A stretch of 23,411 nt of DNA from Saprospiraceae bacterium (lineage in GTDB: Bacteria > Bacteroidota > Bacteroidia > Chitinophagales > Saprospiraceae). Shown here in pieces: positions 16,081-23,377 of this stretch. Location of the stretch: NCBI GenBank assembly GCA_020630895.1, contig JAHDII010000011.1, positions 1 through 23,411 on the forward strand. The letters run 5' to 3'. Position numbers and translations under genes: made by a program. Below the pieces are notes generated by a model that was given only the letters and a program-made list of their open reading frames with translations, was not told where the DNA came from and did not search any database. How positions within the stretch are numbered: the stretch's first letter is position 1; each line of letters begins with the position of its first letter.

Positions 16081-17046
16081 TTATTTTTTCATTTCCCAAA
16101 CAATTAAAGTTCTATCATCACTACAAGAAATTAAATGTTTTTCATCTAACCACAATAATCGATTTACAGAATTTAAATGTCCTCCTTTTTTAATTGTATT
16201 TAATTCTTTTAATAATTTAAAATTATGGGCATCCCAAATACGAATTGTTTTATCCCTACTTGCTGTTGCAAAGATAGGCAATATCGGGTGAAATTGAATA
16301 TCATTAATGGTAAACCAATGGGCATTTATTTTTTGAATACATTGAAAATTATTCATGTCCCATATATTCATTTGTGCATCTCTTCCTCCTGAAATTAAAA
16401 TATTTTTATCTGGATAAAATCGAACAGAAAAAACAGAATTTTCATGAGCATTTTTTATCGTATGTACCCACTCTAAATTTTCATCAAAAATATAAATGGA
16501 ACAATCACTAGAACCTACTGCAATATATTTATAATTATTTTTTTGAACATCAATACACCTCAAACTGGTATGAGATAAATGGATACTCTCTTCTGTCAAA
16601 AAAGTGGAAGTATTCCATTTTGTTAATTGCCCTAATCCTCCTGCCGATAATATTTTATTTTGATATGAAATAATTTCAAATATCCCTCTTTGATGATGTG
16701 CTACATTTTTAATATTTGTGGTATGATTCATATCAACAAAATGAATACCTCCTTCCATATTTCCAGCCACCATAATATTCGATTCTTTGAAAAAACAAAG
16801 ACTAAAAATTTGACTTTCTGTTTTAGCTACTAATTTTCCAAGATTCAATTCATTAATATTCCAACGAACAATCCAACCATCTCCTCCTGCTGAAAAAAAT
16901 TCTCCTTTATCTTTTCCTTCAACAATCGTATAAATAGCAGAATTATGCCCTGTTAAATTTATCTTTTTATGAAAATCTATATCTTTCAAATTATCAATTT
17001 CGTATTTTTGCGAAGTTAAGTCATAGTCTTTAATATTAAAAATCAA
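16081..17046 (-). CDS. Seven-bladed WD40 beta-propeller protein
   Basis: There are seven WD40 repeats, each with a GH- or AH-like start and a WD-like end: 'GHNSAIYTI...IVRWNI', 'SQIFSLCF...IHFVDM', 'HQRGIFEI...LTKWNT', 'HTSLRCID...IYIFDE', 'HENSVFSV...MNIWDM', 'HWFTINDI...IRIWDA', 'HLNSVNRL...LIVWEM'. Together these make one closed propeller with no extra domain. It has no signal peptide, so it is probably cytoplasmic and serves as a protein-binding platform. The start is uncertain: the frame opens at TTG 17046, but there is no ATG before residue 92. A TTG at 16989, 13 codons before the first GH, is an alternative and would leave the plus-strand promoter element free. It is followed directly by dcd; the functional link is unknown. 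Confidence 0.88.
   Translation of the reverse strand: MIFNIKDYDLTSQKYEIDNLKDIDFHKKINLTGHNSAIYTIVEGKDKGEFFSAGGDGWIVRWNINELNLGKLVAKTESQIFSLCFFKESNIMVAGNMEGGIHFVDMNHTTNIKNVAHHQRGIFEIISYQNKILSAGGLGQLTKWNTSTFLTEESIHLSHTSLRCIDVQKNNYKYIAVGSSDCSIYIFDENLEWVHTIKNAHENSVFSVRFYPDKNILISGGRDAQMNIWDMNNFQCIQKINAHWFTINDIQFHPILPIFATASRDKTIRIWDAHNFKLLKELNTIKKGGHLNSVNRLLWLDEKHLISCSDDRTLIVWEMKK
17003..17010 (+). promoter_or_regulatory. Candidate -7 element for the PPTase operon
   Basis: TATTTTTG is an exact TAnnTTTG match 49 nt before the PPTase ATG. No good -33 TTTG is visible at 19-20 nt. It falls inside the 5' end of the WD40 frame if that gene starts at 17046, but outside it if the start is at 16989. Confidence 0.4.
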
Positions 17047-17058
17047 AACCTCTTTATC

Positions 17059-17700
17059 ATGCCAATTTATTTACATGAAATGATTCATCCTCAAGGAGAA
17101 ATTGGTTTATGGGAAATAAATGAAACTCTTTCATTTTTTCAAAGAGAACTTTTACTCAGTGTAGAAGAAGAATTAGCAATTGAAGAAATGTTTGAACGAA
17201 GAAAAAAAGAATGGATGGCAGGACGTTTATTATTACACAAAATGTCTGGTAGAACAGAAAGGGGCATTCCCATTAAAGATGAATTCGGAAAGCCTCACTT
17301 ACCCCAATCTCCTTATGATATTTCTCTCAGTCATTCAGGCAGATTTGCTGCTGCTATTGCTTCTCCATATGTTGTTGGAATTGATATTCAAAAAATTGTA
17401 CAAAAACTCAAGCGAATTGAAAATAAATTCATGACTCCTACCGATTTAGCAAGCCTTTCAGAAGAGCATTATTTAGAACATTTACATGTATGTTGGGGGG
17501 CTAAAGAAGCGATGTATAAAGCTTATGGAAAGAAAAAATTAGAATTTAAAGAACATATTATTATTCATCCTTTTACTTTTGATGTATCTTTTGGACAATT
17601 TCAGGGTTATATAAAAAAAGAAAATGTACATATGACTTTTAATTTATATTATAAAGTTATTGAAAATTATATTCTTGTTTATGCTGTTAAAACCAATTAA
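17059..17700 (+). CDS. 4'-phosphopantetheinyl transferase superfamily protein
   Basis: This 213-residue cytoplasmic enzyme moves the phosphopantetheine arm from coenzyme A onto acyl or peptidyl carrier proteins. Motifs seen are 'KDEFGKPHL' (73-81), 'ISLSHSGRFAAA' (88-99), 'VGIDIQ' (106-111, with magnesium-binding D109) and 'KEAMYKAYGKKK' (149-160, with E150). The two-part pseudo-dimer length and the 'ISLSHS' motif point to the Sfp/EntD-like group rather than the short AcpS type. No carrier protein, PKS or NRPS gene is in the window, so its target is unknown. It may modify the fatty-acid carrier protein. A lipoprotein gene follows 1 nt after its stop. Confidence 0.93.
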   Translation: MPIYLHEMIHPQGEIGLWEINETLSFFQRELLLSVEEELAIEEMFERRKKEWMAGRLLLHKMSGRTERGIPIKDEFGKPHLPQSPYDISLSHSGRFAAAIASPYVVGIDIQKIVQKLKRIENKFMTPTDLASLSEEHYLEHLHVCWGAKEAMYKAYGKKKLEFKEHIIIHPFTFDVSFGQFQGYIKKENVHMTFNLYYKVIENYILVYAVKTN

Positions 17701-17701
17701 A

Positions 17702-18172
17702 ATGAAACATTATATCCTTTTTATTTTTTTATTTTCACTACCTTTTATTTTTTCTTGCAATTCCAAAAAAAAATCAGAACCTACCATGAGTGCTGAAGCC
17801 AATGAAGAATTTCAAGAAGAATTACAATCTTTTTTTGAGTTTTATAAAAAGTTTCATGAAGACTCTCTTTTTCAAATAGAACATATTATTTTTCCTCTTC
17901 CTGGTTTACCTGGCTTTGCAGATAGTTTATTAGTAGAAAATGGAGAATATTTTTACCTTAAACCAGGATGGAGAATGTTAAAGGCTGTCAATTGGGATAC
18001 CACTACACAATTTGAACGTCGCCTAGAACCTTTGGGACTTGGAATCATTAATGAATTTATTTGTACCCATGATAATTTTTGTTTAGTTCGACGTTTTTCT
18101 AAATTATCCAACGGTTGGAATTTAATTTATTATGAAGATTTTAATTATCGAGGGGGAGGAATTAATTTTTAA
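17702..18172 (+). CDS. Lipoprotein of unknown function
   Basis: I chose the ATG at 17702, giving 156 residues with a clear type II signal peptide: 'MKHYILFIFLFSLPFIFSC', with lipidated Cys19. An in-frame TTG upstream (17660) would overlap the PPTase gene and spoil the signal. The mature part has a Lys/Glu-rich linker, then a domain with 'FFEFYKKFHEDSLFQIEHIIFPLPG', two aromatic strands and a final Gly-rich 'YRGGGINF'. The 'DSLFQ...FPLPG' pattern recalls the DUF4348 lipoproteins of Bacteroidota, which I offer only as a resemblance. It starts 1 nt after the PPTase stop, so the two genes are co-transcribed. Confidence 0.82.
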   Translation: MKHYILFIFLFSLPFIFSCNSKKKSEPTMSAEANEEFQEELQSFFEFYKKFHEDSLFQIEHIIFPLPGLPGFADSLLVENGEYFYLKPGWRMLKAVNWDTTTQFERRLEPLGLGIINEFICTHDNFCLVRRFSKLSNGWNLIYYEDFNYRGGGINF

Positions 18173-18243
18173 AATTAATTTGTGCATTAAATATTATTAC
18201 AAAATAAAAAAAATTAAATCTCCGTTCCTATATAAAAAATTAG

Positions 18244-18870
18244 ATGAGCAAAATATTTGTCTTTATAATTTTAACAATTGTCACTTTAATCAATTGTAAT
18301 TCAACAAAAGAAAATGTACATTCTTCAGATAATCACATCCCTCACAATTACAATACAGTATATGATGCTGTAATGAATAAATGTAAGGAAGCTGGTTTTT
18401 TTGAAAGTCAAGAATGCATGGTAGGACACAAAATTCCTGAATTTAATGGAACAACTTATAATGGAAAAAAAATTGGAAATGATAATATAAAAAATAAAAT
18501 TGCTGTTTTTAATTTTTGGTTTATGGCGTGTGCTCCTTGCATTGCAGAATTAGATGGATTGAATGAAGTTGTAGATCTTTATAAAAATAGAGATGATATT
18601 CAATTCATTTCTTTTACAACAGATACAAAACAAAATGTCATTAATGATTTTTTACCTTTTCATACATTGAATTTTGAAATTATCCCAGATGCAGAAAACA
18701 CTATTTTTAATGTTTTCAAAAGTTGGTGGGGTTTTCCTACAACAATTGTAATAGATAAGACAGGAAAAATTCATAAAATATTTTCAGGAGGAAGTACAGA
18801 CAAAAAAGAAGGAAGTAAAAAAATAAAAACAACTCTAATAAAACTAATAGATGAATGTATAGAAAAATAA
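18244..18870 (+). CDS. TlpA/ResA-like thioredoxin-fold protein, exported
   Basis: This 208-residue protein has an N-terminal hydrophobic segment ending in 'TLINC' (Cys18). It is a signal peptide and possibly a lipid anchor, though Asn before the Cys is unusual for a lipobox. The thioredoxin domain (about 60-205) has the redox pair C-A-P-C (96-99) after 'FNFWFMA', and a cis-proline in 'GFPTT' (about P165). This is the TlpA/ResA/AhpC-TSA-like layout used for periplasmic thiol reduction, cytochrome c maturation or peroxide handling. Extra cysteines are at 47 and 58. It lies 71 nt after the previous lipoprotein gene, with no clear terminator between them. The substrate is not evident. Confidence 0.9.
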   Translation: MSKIFVFIILTIVTLINCNSTKENVHSSDNHIPHNYNTVYDAVMNKCKEAGFFESQECMVGHKIPEFNGTTYNGKKIGNDNIKNKIAVFNFWFMACAPCIAELDGLNEVVDLYKNRDDIQFISFTTDTKQNVINDFLPFHTLNFEIIPDAENTIFNVFKSWWGFPTTIVIDKTGKIHKIFSGGSTDKKEGSKKIKTTLIKLIDECIEK

Positions 18871-18946
18871 ACCTATTCTTTAGAAGCCAATACAAATTAA
18901 ATGGAGAAACATCTTAATTACCTAAGAGGACGAATTAATTTTTAAA

Positions 18947-19552
18947 ATGAATATGAAGAACTTTTTATTAATAATTCTACTACATATATTAATAATATAT
19001 TCATGTAATTATAAAAAATCAAAAACTATTTCTACAGTACAAGAAATAAATTCTGATTCTCTAGAATTAAATTGTTATGTACCAAGTTATGAGCATTATT
19101 TTTCTATAAAAAATTGCGATTCAGAAAACGAAAATGATGATTTTTGCAATTGTAAAATAGGATTAAAAAAAATATTTGACTTTCATTCAGAGACTCTCGA
19201 TATAGAAAAAAATAAGTTTAACGAATTAATCACCTTTCTTAAAAAACAAAATGAAAAAGGTTTATTTTTTGAAATTACATTGATTGATTTTCATACCTGT
19301 GAAGATTTAGATCTTTCTTACAAACCTCATAGTATGCTTTATTTATTACATTTAGAAGAAAAAACAAAATTATTGAATCAAATTCTTATGAATGAAAAAA
19401 TAAGTGGTGCTAATCCTTTATACTCTAAAAAAATAGTATCAAAAAAAGGACAACAAGAATGGAATAAAACAAATGGTATAAATATAAATTGTGAAATTGA
19501 ATCTCTAGTTGTTCTAAAATTATTGGATCAAAGTAATTGTTTAGATAGGTAG
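18947..19552 (+). CDS. Cys-containing lipoprotein of unknown function
   Basis: This 201-residue protein starts 'MNMKNFLLIILLHILIIYSC', a good type II signal peptide with lipidated Cys20. An ATG two codons later is also possible. The mature part has several cysteines, including a close pair in 'DDFCNCK' and others near residues 43, 56, 122, 181 and 198, so disulfides are likely once outside the membrane. The middle is mixed helix and strand. I recognise no family. It follows the thioredoxin-like gene by 76 nt, so the two may be functionally linked. Its TAG abuts the stop of the convergent macro-domain gene. Confidence 0.8.
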   Translation: MNMKNFLLIILLHILIIYSCNYKKSKTISTVQEINSDSLELNCYVPSYEHYFSIKNCDSENENDDFCNCKIGLKKIFDFHSETLDIEKNKFNELITFLKKQNEKGLFFEITLIDFHTCEDLDLSYKPHSMLYLLHLEEKTKLLNQILMNEKISGANPLYSKKIVSKKGQQEWNKTNGININCEIESLVVLKLLDQSNCLDR

Positions 19553-20128
19553 CTAACAAATATAAAACCAAGAATAAAATCGAGGAGGATTATAAAAATT
19601 TTTATATGCTAATTCCATCTGTTCCGCTGCAATTGTAACAGGTACATATCCTGCTCCTGTTCCCAAACCAGGACATAACACTTTTTGAATCTTTTGATTA
19701 TTTTCTTGGTTGTGTTTGGCAACAGCACAAAGCATGGCATACATTGCGAAATAAACATTATCTGTTTTAGAAATATTTTTAGGAATTCTCATTGTTGGAG
19801 TATGTGCTAAAAAAGGATGTTTAGAATGTCCTGTTCTTACAATCATAGAAGTTCCAACAGGTTGCTCTGAAAAAAATTCTTTTTTTATCTTTTCTTGAAC
19901 TCTTATCTGCAATTCCATCCCAAAATAATTTCGAATCAATAAATCTAAACCGCCATCCATAATACCATAAGAATTGGCTGGACTTACTAGACAATCATAT
20001 TCTTCGACATCTTCAAATTTTCCATGAAAAATATTTACATGTTCATAAATACCAAATTTTTCCTGCCATGCTTCACACATTTCTTTTTTAGGAGCTACTA
20101 ATATTAATTCTATTTCTTTTAAGTTCAT
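19553..20128 (-). CDS. Macro domain protein
   Basis: This 191-residue protein starts at the ATG at 20128 (an in-frame TTG at 20146 is less likely). It is a single macro domain, the fold that binds ADP-ribose and related nucleotides and often removes ADP-ribose from proteins. Visible features are 'DCLVSPANSYGIMDGGLD' with the Asn and Gly residues of the ligand pocket, 'HTPTMRIPKNI', and the phosphate-binding 'PGLGTGAGYVP' loop. It has no signal peptide, so it acts in the cytoplasm. It lies 27 nt downstream of engB on the same strand, so the two are probably co-transcribed. The substrate is unknown: removal of ADP-ribose from proteins or nucleic acids is possible but not shown. Confidence 0.88.
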   Translation of the reverse strand: MNLKEIELILVAPKKEMCEAWQEKFGIYEHVNIFHGKFEDVEEYDCLVSPANSYGIMDGGLDLLIRNYFGMELQIRVQEKIKKEFFSEQPVGTSMIVRTGHSKHPFLAHTPTMRIPKNISKTDNVYFAMYAMLCAVAKHNQENNQKIQKVLCPGLGTGAGYVPVTIAAEQMELAYKNFYNPPRFYSWFYIC

Positions 20129-20155
20129 TGAATATTTTAGTTTCAAAATTCATTC

Positions 20156-20758
20156 CTAAATTCCTACTTTAATATTTAGTTCTTGAATAAAAGAAAGAAT
20201 TTCATCTTTTCCCTTTTCTTCATTAGCGGAAGTCATAAATTGCTGAGGTAACTCTTCCCAATTTTCTAATAAAGCATCTTGAAAAGCTTTTATATTCTCA
20301 TCAATCTTTGTACTTTTCGATTTATCCATTTTTGTAAAAACAATCACAAAAGGAATTTGCATATTTCCACACCAATTGATAAATTCTAAATCATTTTTTT
20401 GAGGACTTACATTGGCATCAATTAAAACAAAAGCACACATTAATGTTCTTTTTTGAATCAAATAGCCATCGATCATTCTTTGCCATTCTTTTCTTTTTGT
20501 TTTAGAAATTTTGGCATATCCATACCCCGGCAAATCTACTAAATACCATTTTTTATCTATAGTAAAATAGTTTATCAATTGTGTCTTCCCTGGTTTTTGA
20601 GAAGTTTTTGCTAAACCTTTCTTACTACAAATCATATTGATTAAAGATGATTTGCCTACATTAGAACGCCCTATAAAGGCATACTCAGGTAAACCATCAT
20701 CAGGACATTGCCTTACATCAGGGTAACTTGCTTTATATTCTGCTTCTTGAATTTTCAT
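20156..20758 (-). CDS. engB: YihA/EngB-family ribosome biogenesis GTPase
   Basis: This 200-residue GTPase binds the ribosome and is needed for 50S assembly. G motifs are G1 'GRSNVGKS' (30-37), the 'KTSQKPGKTQLIN' G2 region (51-63), G3 'DLPG' (75-78), G4 'TKMD' (142-145) and G5 'TSA' (176-178). The ATG at 20758 is preferred over an in-frame TTG at 20767. Length and N-terminus match the family. A plausible promoter element lies about 80 nt upstream on the minus strand. It is the first gene of a pair with the macro domain gene. Confidence 0.97.
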   Translation of the reverse strand: MKIQEAEYKASYPDVRQCPDDGLPEYAFIGRSNVGKSSLINMICSKKGLAKTSQKPGKTQLINYFTIDKKWYLVDLPGYGYAKISKTKRKEWQRMIDGYLIQKRTLMCAFVLIDANVSPQKNDLEFINWCGNMQIPFVIVFTKMDKSKSTKIDENIKAFQDALLENWEELPQQFMTSANEEKGKDEILSFIQELNIKVGI

Positions 20759-20837
20759 TTGACTCAAATTCTCTATTTATTGTTCAAAAACTCTTAAAAT
20801 CTTTAGAAAAGAGTTAAGAATTGTTAAGAAATATACA

Positions 20838-20845
20838 CAAAAGTA
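20838..20845 (-). promoter_or_regulatory. Candidate -7 element for engB
   Basis: Reads TACTTTTG on the minus strand, an exact match to TAnnTTTG, about 80 nt before the engB ATG. No clear -33 element is seen. The leader would contain a 7-bp inverted repeat (20789-20795 and 20809-20815). Confidence 0.4.
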
Positions 20846-20942
20846 ACACATCAATTAAAAATACCGTTCCTAGCCCATAACAAATCAATAAAATATGGCA
20901 GATTTTACATTTTAATTCACTAACGAAAAAAATAGGTACATT

Positions 20943-21590
20943 ATGAAAAAGTCAATCATTTTCGCTCTAGCACTTCTTTTTTGTGCTTCTGTAAGTACTA
21001 CTGCTCAAAACTTCAAATGGGGTATTAAAGCAGGAATTAGTTCATCTGATGTAAAACCCAGTGATTTATTAATTGCTAATAATGATGATGTTCAACGTTT
21101 TGTATTAAATGTAAAAGATGCTAAATATGGTTTAAATTTAGGAGCTTTCTTTAGATTCAAAACAGGAAAACATTTCTTCATTCAACCAGAAGTACAGATC
21201 AATTCTGTAAGAACAGATTATGAAATTCAAGATTTTAAAACAGCTCAACCTGTTACAGAGCTAGTAACTGAATCTTATCATAATATTAATGTTCCTATTA
21301 ATATGGGATTTAAGTTTGGTCCTTTACGTTTTCAAGGAGGGGCTATTGGTTCATATCATATTGGAGGAAAATCTCAATTAGAAGACTACGAGGGCTATAC
21401 CCAAGAGTTTAAGCCTTTAGCAGTAGGATGGCAAGCAGGAATAGGCTTAGATATTTGGAAACTCAATTTTGATTTCAGATATGAAGGAGATTTTGGAAAC
21501 TATGCCGACCACATGCAGTTTTTTGGAAACAATGTAGCATTTGATGATAAAGAAAAACAAATGAAATTTGCCATAGGTTGGACTTTCTAA
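20943..21590 (+). CDS. Small outer-membrane beta-barrel protein
   Basis: This 215-residue protein has a clear signal peptide (1-21, cleaved before Gln22 in 'TTAQNF'). The mature part is made of alternating strands with Gly and aromatic residues ('KWGIKAGISSS', 'FFIQPEVQINSV', 'INVPINMGFKFG') and ends in a terminal Phe ('AIGWTF'), as in OmpX/PorT-like eight-stranded barrels. No catalytic motif is present. It is probably an outer-membrane porin-like or structural protein. It is divergent from engB and has its own terminator, so it stands alone. The family name for this group in annotations is often 'outer membrane beta-barrel' or 'PorT family', which does not show a T9SS role. Confidence 0.88.
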   Translation: MKKSIIFALALLFCASVSTTAQNFKWGIKAGISSSDVKPSDLLIANNDDVQRFVLNVKDAKYGLNLGAFFRFKTGKHFFIQPEVQINSVRTDYEIQDFKTAQPVTELVTESYHNINVPINMGFKFGPLRFQGGAIGSYHIGGKSQLEDYEGYTQEFKPLAVGWQAGIGLDIWKLNFDFRYEGDFGNYADHMQFFGNNVAFDDKEKQMKFAIGWTF

Positions 21591-21622
21591 GATTCACAAA
21601 TGAATCATCCTAATATATATTG

Positions 21623-21659
21623 GAACGCTTAGGTATTATTGAACTAAGCGTTCTTTTTT
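21623..21659 (+). terminator. Rho-independent terminator of the barrel gene
   Basis: GAACGCTTAG (21623-21632) and CTAAGCGTTC (21644-21653) form a perfect 10-bp stem with an 11-nt loop, followed by a run of T residues. It lies 32 nt after the stop at 21590. Confidence 0.9.
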
Positions 21660-21682
21660 ATTTTATATTTATACTTACATCA

Positions 21683-21713
21683 TTTACATAGGAAAAGTTT
21701 CTTTGTATCTTTG
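21683..21713 (+). promoter_or_regulatory. Promoter of the ubiE-porT operon
   Basis: TATCTTTG (21706-21713) is an exact TAnnTTTG match, with TTTA (21683-21686) 19 nt upstream as an acceptable -33. The start of transcription would be near 21720. This places the in-frame TTG at 21711 inside the promoter, so translation must start downstream, at the GTG at 21744. Confidence 0.6.
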
Positions 21714-21743
21714 TATTTTCATCATCTTAAAATCATTTATATA

Positions 21744-22472
21744 GTGGCTGAAAAAGTAAAACCATATAGCGAAGAACAAGGAAAAAAAGAGCAAATTTCT
21801 AAAATGTTCAACAATATTGCTCCTTATTATGATTTTCTAAATCGTTTTCTTTCTTTAGGAATTGATACAAGATGGAGAAAAAAAGGAATTAATATTCTCA
21901 AAGAAAGTAATCCTAAATATATTTTAGATGTAGCTACTGGCACTGCCGATGTAGCTATAGAAATGACAAAGAGATTATCTCCTGATAAAATTATTGGAGT
22001 GGATATTTCTACAGAAATGTTAGAAATTGGAAGAAAAAAAATAAAGAAAAAAGGTTTAGAACATTTAATTGAATTGAAAGAAGGAGATTCTGAAAAATTA
22101 CCCTTTGAAGACAATACTTTTGATGCTATAACCGTTGCATTTGGTGTAAGGAATTATGAAAATTTGGCAAAAGGAATGAAAGAGATGAATCGCGTGTTGA
22201 AACCCGAAGGGCAACTAATGGTTCTTGAATTTTCTCAACCCAAAATGTTTCCTTTTAAACAATTGTATCATTTTTATTTTAAAAATATCCTTCCATTTAT
22301 CGGAAGATTTACATCAAAAGATCCAAAAGCTTACAAATATTTATATGAATCTGTTCAAGCTTTTCCTGATGGCAAGGATTTTGTAAAAGTAATGGAAGAA
22401 ACAGGTTATAAATTTAACAAATGCGTACCACTCACATTAGGAATATGTTCGATATACACAGGAAAAAAATAA
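21744..22472 (+). CDS. ubiE: Demethylmenaquinone methyltransferase (UbiE/MenG)
   Basis: This 242-residue SAM-dependent methyltransferase carries out the last step of menaquinone synthesis. In Bacteroidota, menaquinone is the normal quinone, so the MenG role is likely. The GTG start gives 'MAEKVKPYSEEQGKKEQ', the usual N-terminus. The SAM motif I is 'DVATGTAD' (62-69), then 'IIGVDIS', 'LPFEDNTFDAITVAFGVRN' and 'VLKPEGQLMVLEFSQP', then the C-terminal 'YLYESVQAFPDGKDF'. All family signatures are present. It overlaps porT by 28 nt, and the two share one promoter. Confidence 0.96.
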   Translation: MAEKVKPYSEEQGKKEQISKMFNNIAPYYDFLNRFLSLGIDTRWRKKGINILKESNPKYILDVATGTADVAIEMTKRLSPDKIIGVDISTEMLEIGRKKIKKKGLEHLIELKEGDSEKLPFEDNTFDAITVAFGVRNYENLAKGMKEMNRVLKPEGQLMVLEFSQPKMFPFKQLYHFYFKNILPFIGRFTSKDPKAYKYLYESVQAFPDGKDFVKVMEETGYKFNKCVPLTLGICSIYTGKK

Positions 22473-23173
22473 TTGGCTATTTAGCCAGTCTTTTCATCAT
22501 TACATTAATGATGAATTCAGTTGATGCTCAAATTAAAAAAGGAGCGAATTATAATTATTTAGAATTTGCTAAAAAGCCTTATTATTTTGGAATTACATTA
22601 GCTTATAATAAATCTAATTATAGAGTTTTTTATTCTGATCAATTTATTCTAAATGATAGTATCAGAACGGCAAAATCTATTACAGGTCCAGGATTTAATT
22701 TGGGAATTGTTACGAATTTAAAAGTAGGTGATTATTTTGATTTTAGATTACTCCCTACTCTATCATTTGCAGAACGAAATTTAGTCTATAATAATATTCG
22801 AGGAGATAATGAAAGTACTCGGAAAGTAGAATCTGTTTTTGTAGAACTTCCTTTTCATGTAAGATATAAATCTGCTCCTTTTAGAGATAAAAGAGTTTTT
22901 TTAATTGCAGGAGTGAAATATGCTTTTGATGTAGCCAGTGATTCTCGAGCAAGGCAAGCAGATGAATTGGTTAAAATTTCTCCTACTGATTTTTCTATTG
23001 AATATGGTGTAGGAGTTCAATTCTTTTTCCCTTTCTTTATTTTCTCTCCAGAATTTAAAGTATCTCAAGGAATTAGTAATATATTATTATACAATCCAGA
23101 ACTAGAACAATCCAATGTATTAGAAAAAGTACTTTCTAGAACATTTACGATTTCTCTTCACTTTGAAGGATAA
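22445..23173 (+). CDS. porT: PorT-like T9SS outer-membrane protein
   Basis: This 242-residue protein starts at ATG 22445, inside the end of ubiE (an upstream ATG at 22421 adds eight residues before a less regular signal peptide). The signal peptide runs to 'NSVDA', cleaved before Gln29. The mature part is beta-barrel-like with many aromatic strands. The size matches Porphyromonas gingivalis PorT, a T9SS component, and the position behind ubiE fits the known Bacteroidota gene order. The 'KKPYYFGITLAYNKSNYRV' start is like the family. The gene is named porT here on order and size, not on a search, so an ordinary barrel protein remains possible. The 28-nt overlap with ubiE suggests coupled translation. 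Confidence 0.78.
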   Translation: MFDIHRKKIIGYLASLFIITLMMNSVDAQIKKGANYNYLEFAKKPYYFGITLAYNKSNYRVFYSDQFILNDSIRTAKSITGPGFNLGIVTNLKVGDYFDFRLLPTLSFAERNLVYNNIRGDNESTRKVESVFVELPFHVRYKSAPFRDKRVFLIAGVKYAFDVASDSRARQADELVKISPTDFSIEYGVGVQFFFPFFIFSPEFKVSQGISNILLYNPELEQSNVLEKVLSRTFTISLHFEG

Positions 23174-23177
23174 AATA

Positions 23178-23195
23178 TTGCGGATAAATCCGCAA
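23178..23195 (+). other. Small hairpin after porT
   Basis: TTGCGGA (23178-23184) and TCCGCAA (23189-23195) form a perfect 7-bp GC-richer stem with a TAAA loop, 4 nt after the porT stop. No T-run follows, so it may protect the mRNA end or be a Rho-linked stop. The rest of the gap to 23331 shows no gene that I can support. Confidence 0.4.
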
Positions 23196-23331
23196 AGCCC
23201 ACAGTAAATGAGTCTACAGACCACAGTTATTATTATAATCAATTTAAAAATAACATTTTGTAGATTATATATAATAATTTTGACTCTGTTAGATTTTATG
23301 CAACTTGAATTATTAATAAAAATATCATAAA

Positions 23332-23377
23332 AAAGAAAAAGGTTCTGACTTTCTTAAAAGTCAGAACCTTTTTCTTT
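23332..23377. terminator. Long perfect bidirectional terminator hairpin
   Basis: Arms 23332-23352 and 23357-23377 are exact complements, making a 21-bp stem with a 4-nt loop and T-rich ends in both directions. On the minus strand a short frame ending in TAA at 23396-23398 lies about 20 nt upstream, so the hairpin probably terminates a gene entering from the right, and perhaps porT as well. Confidence 0.9.
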
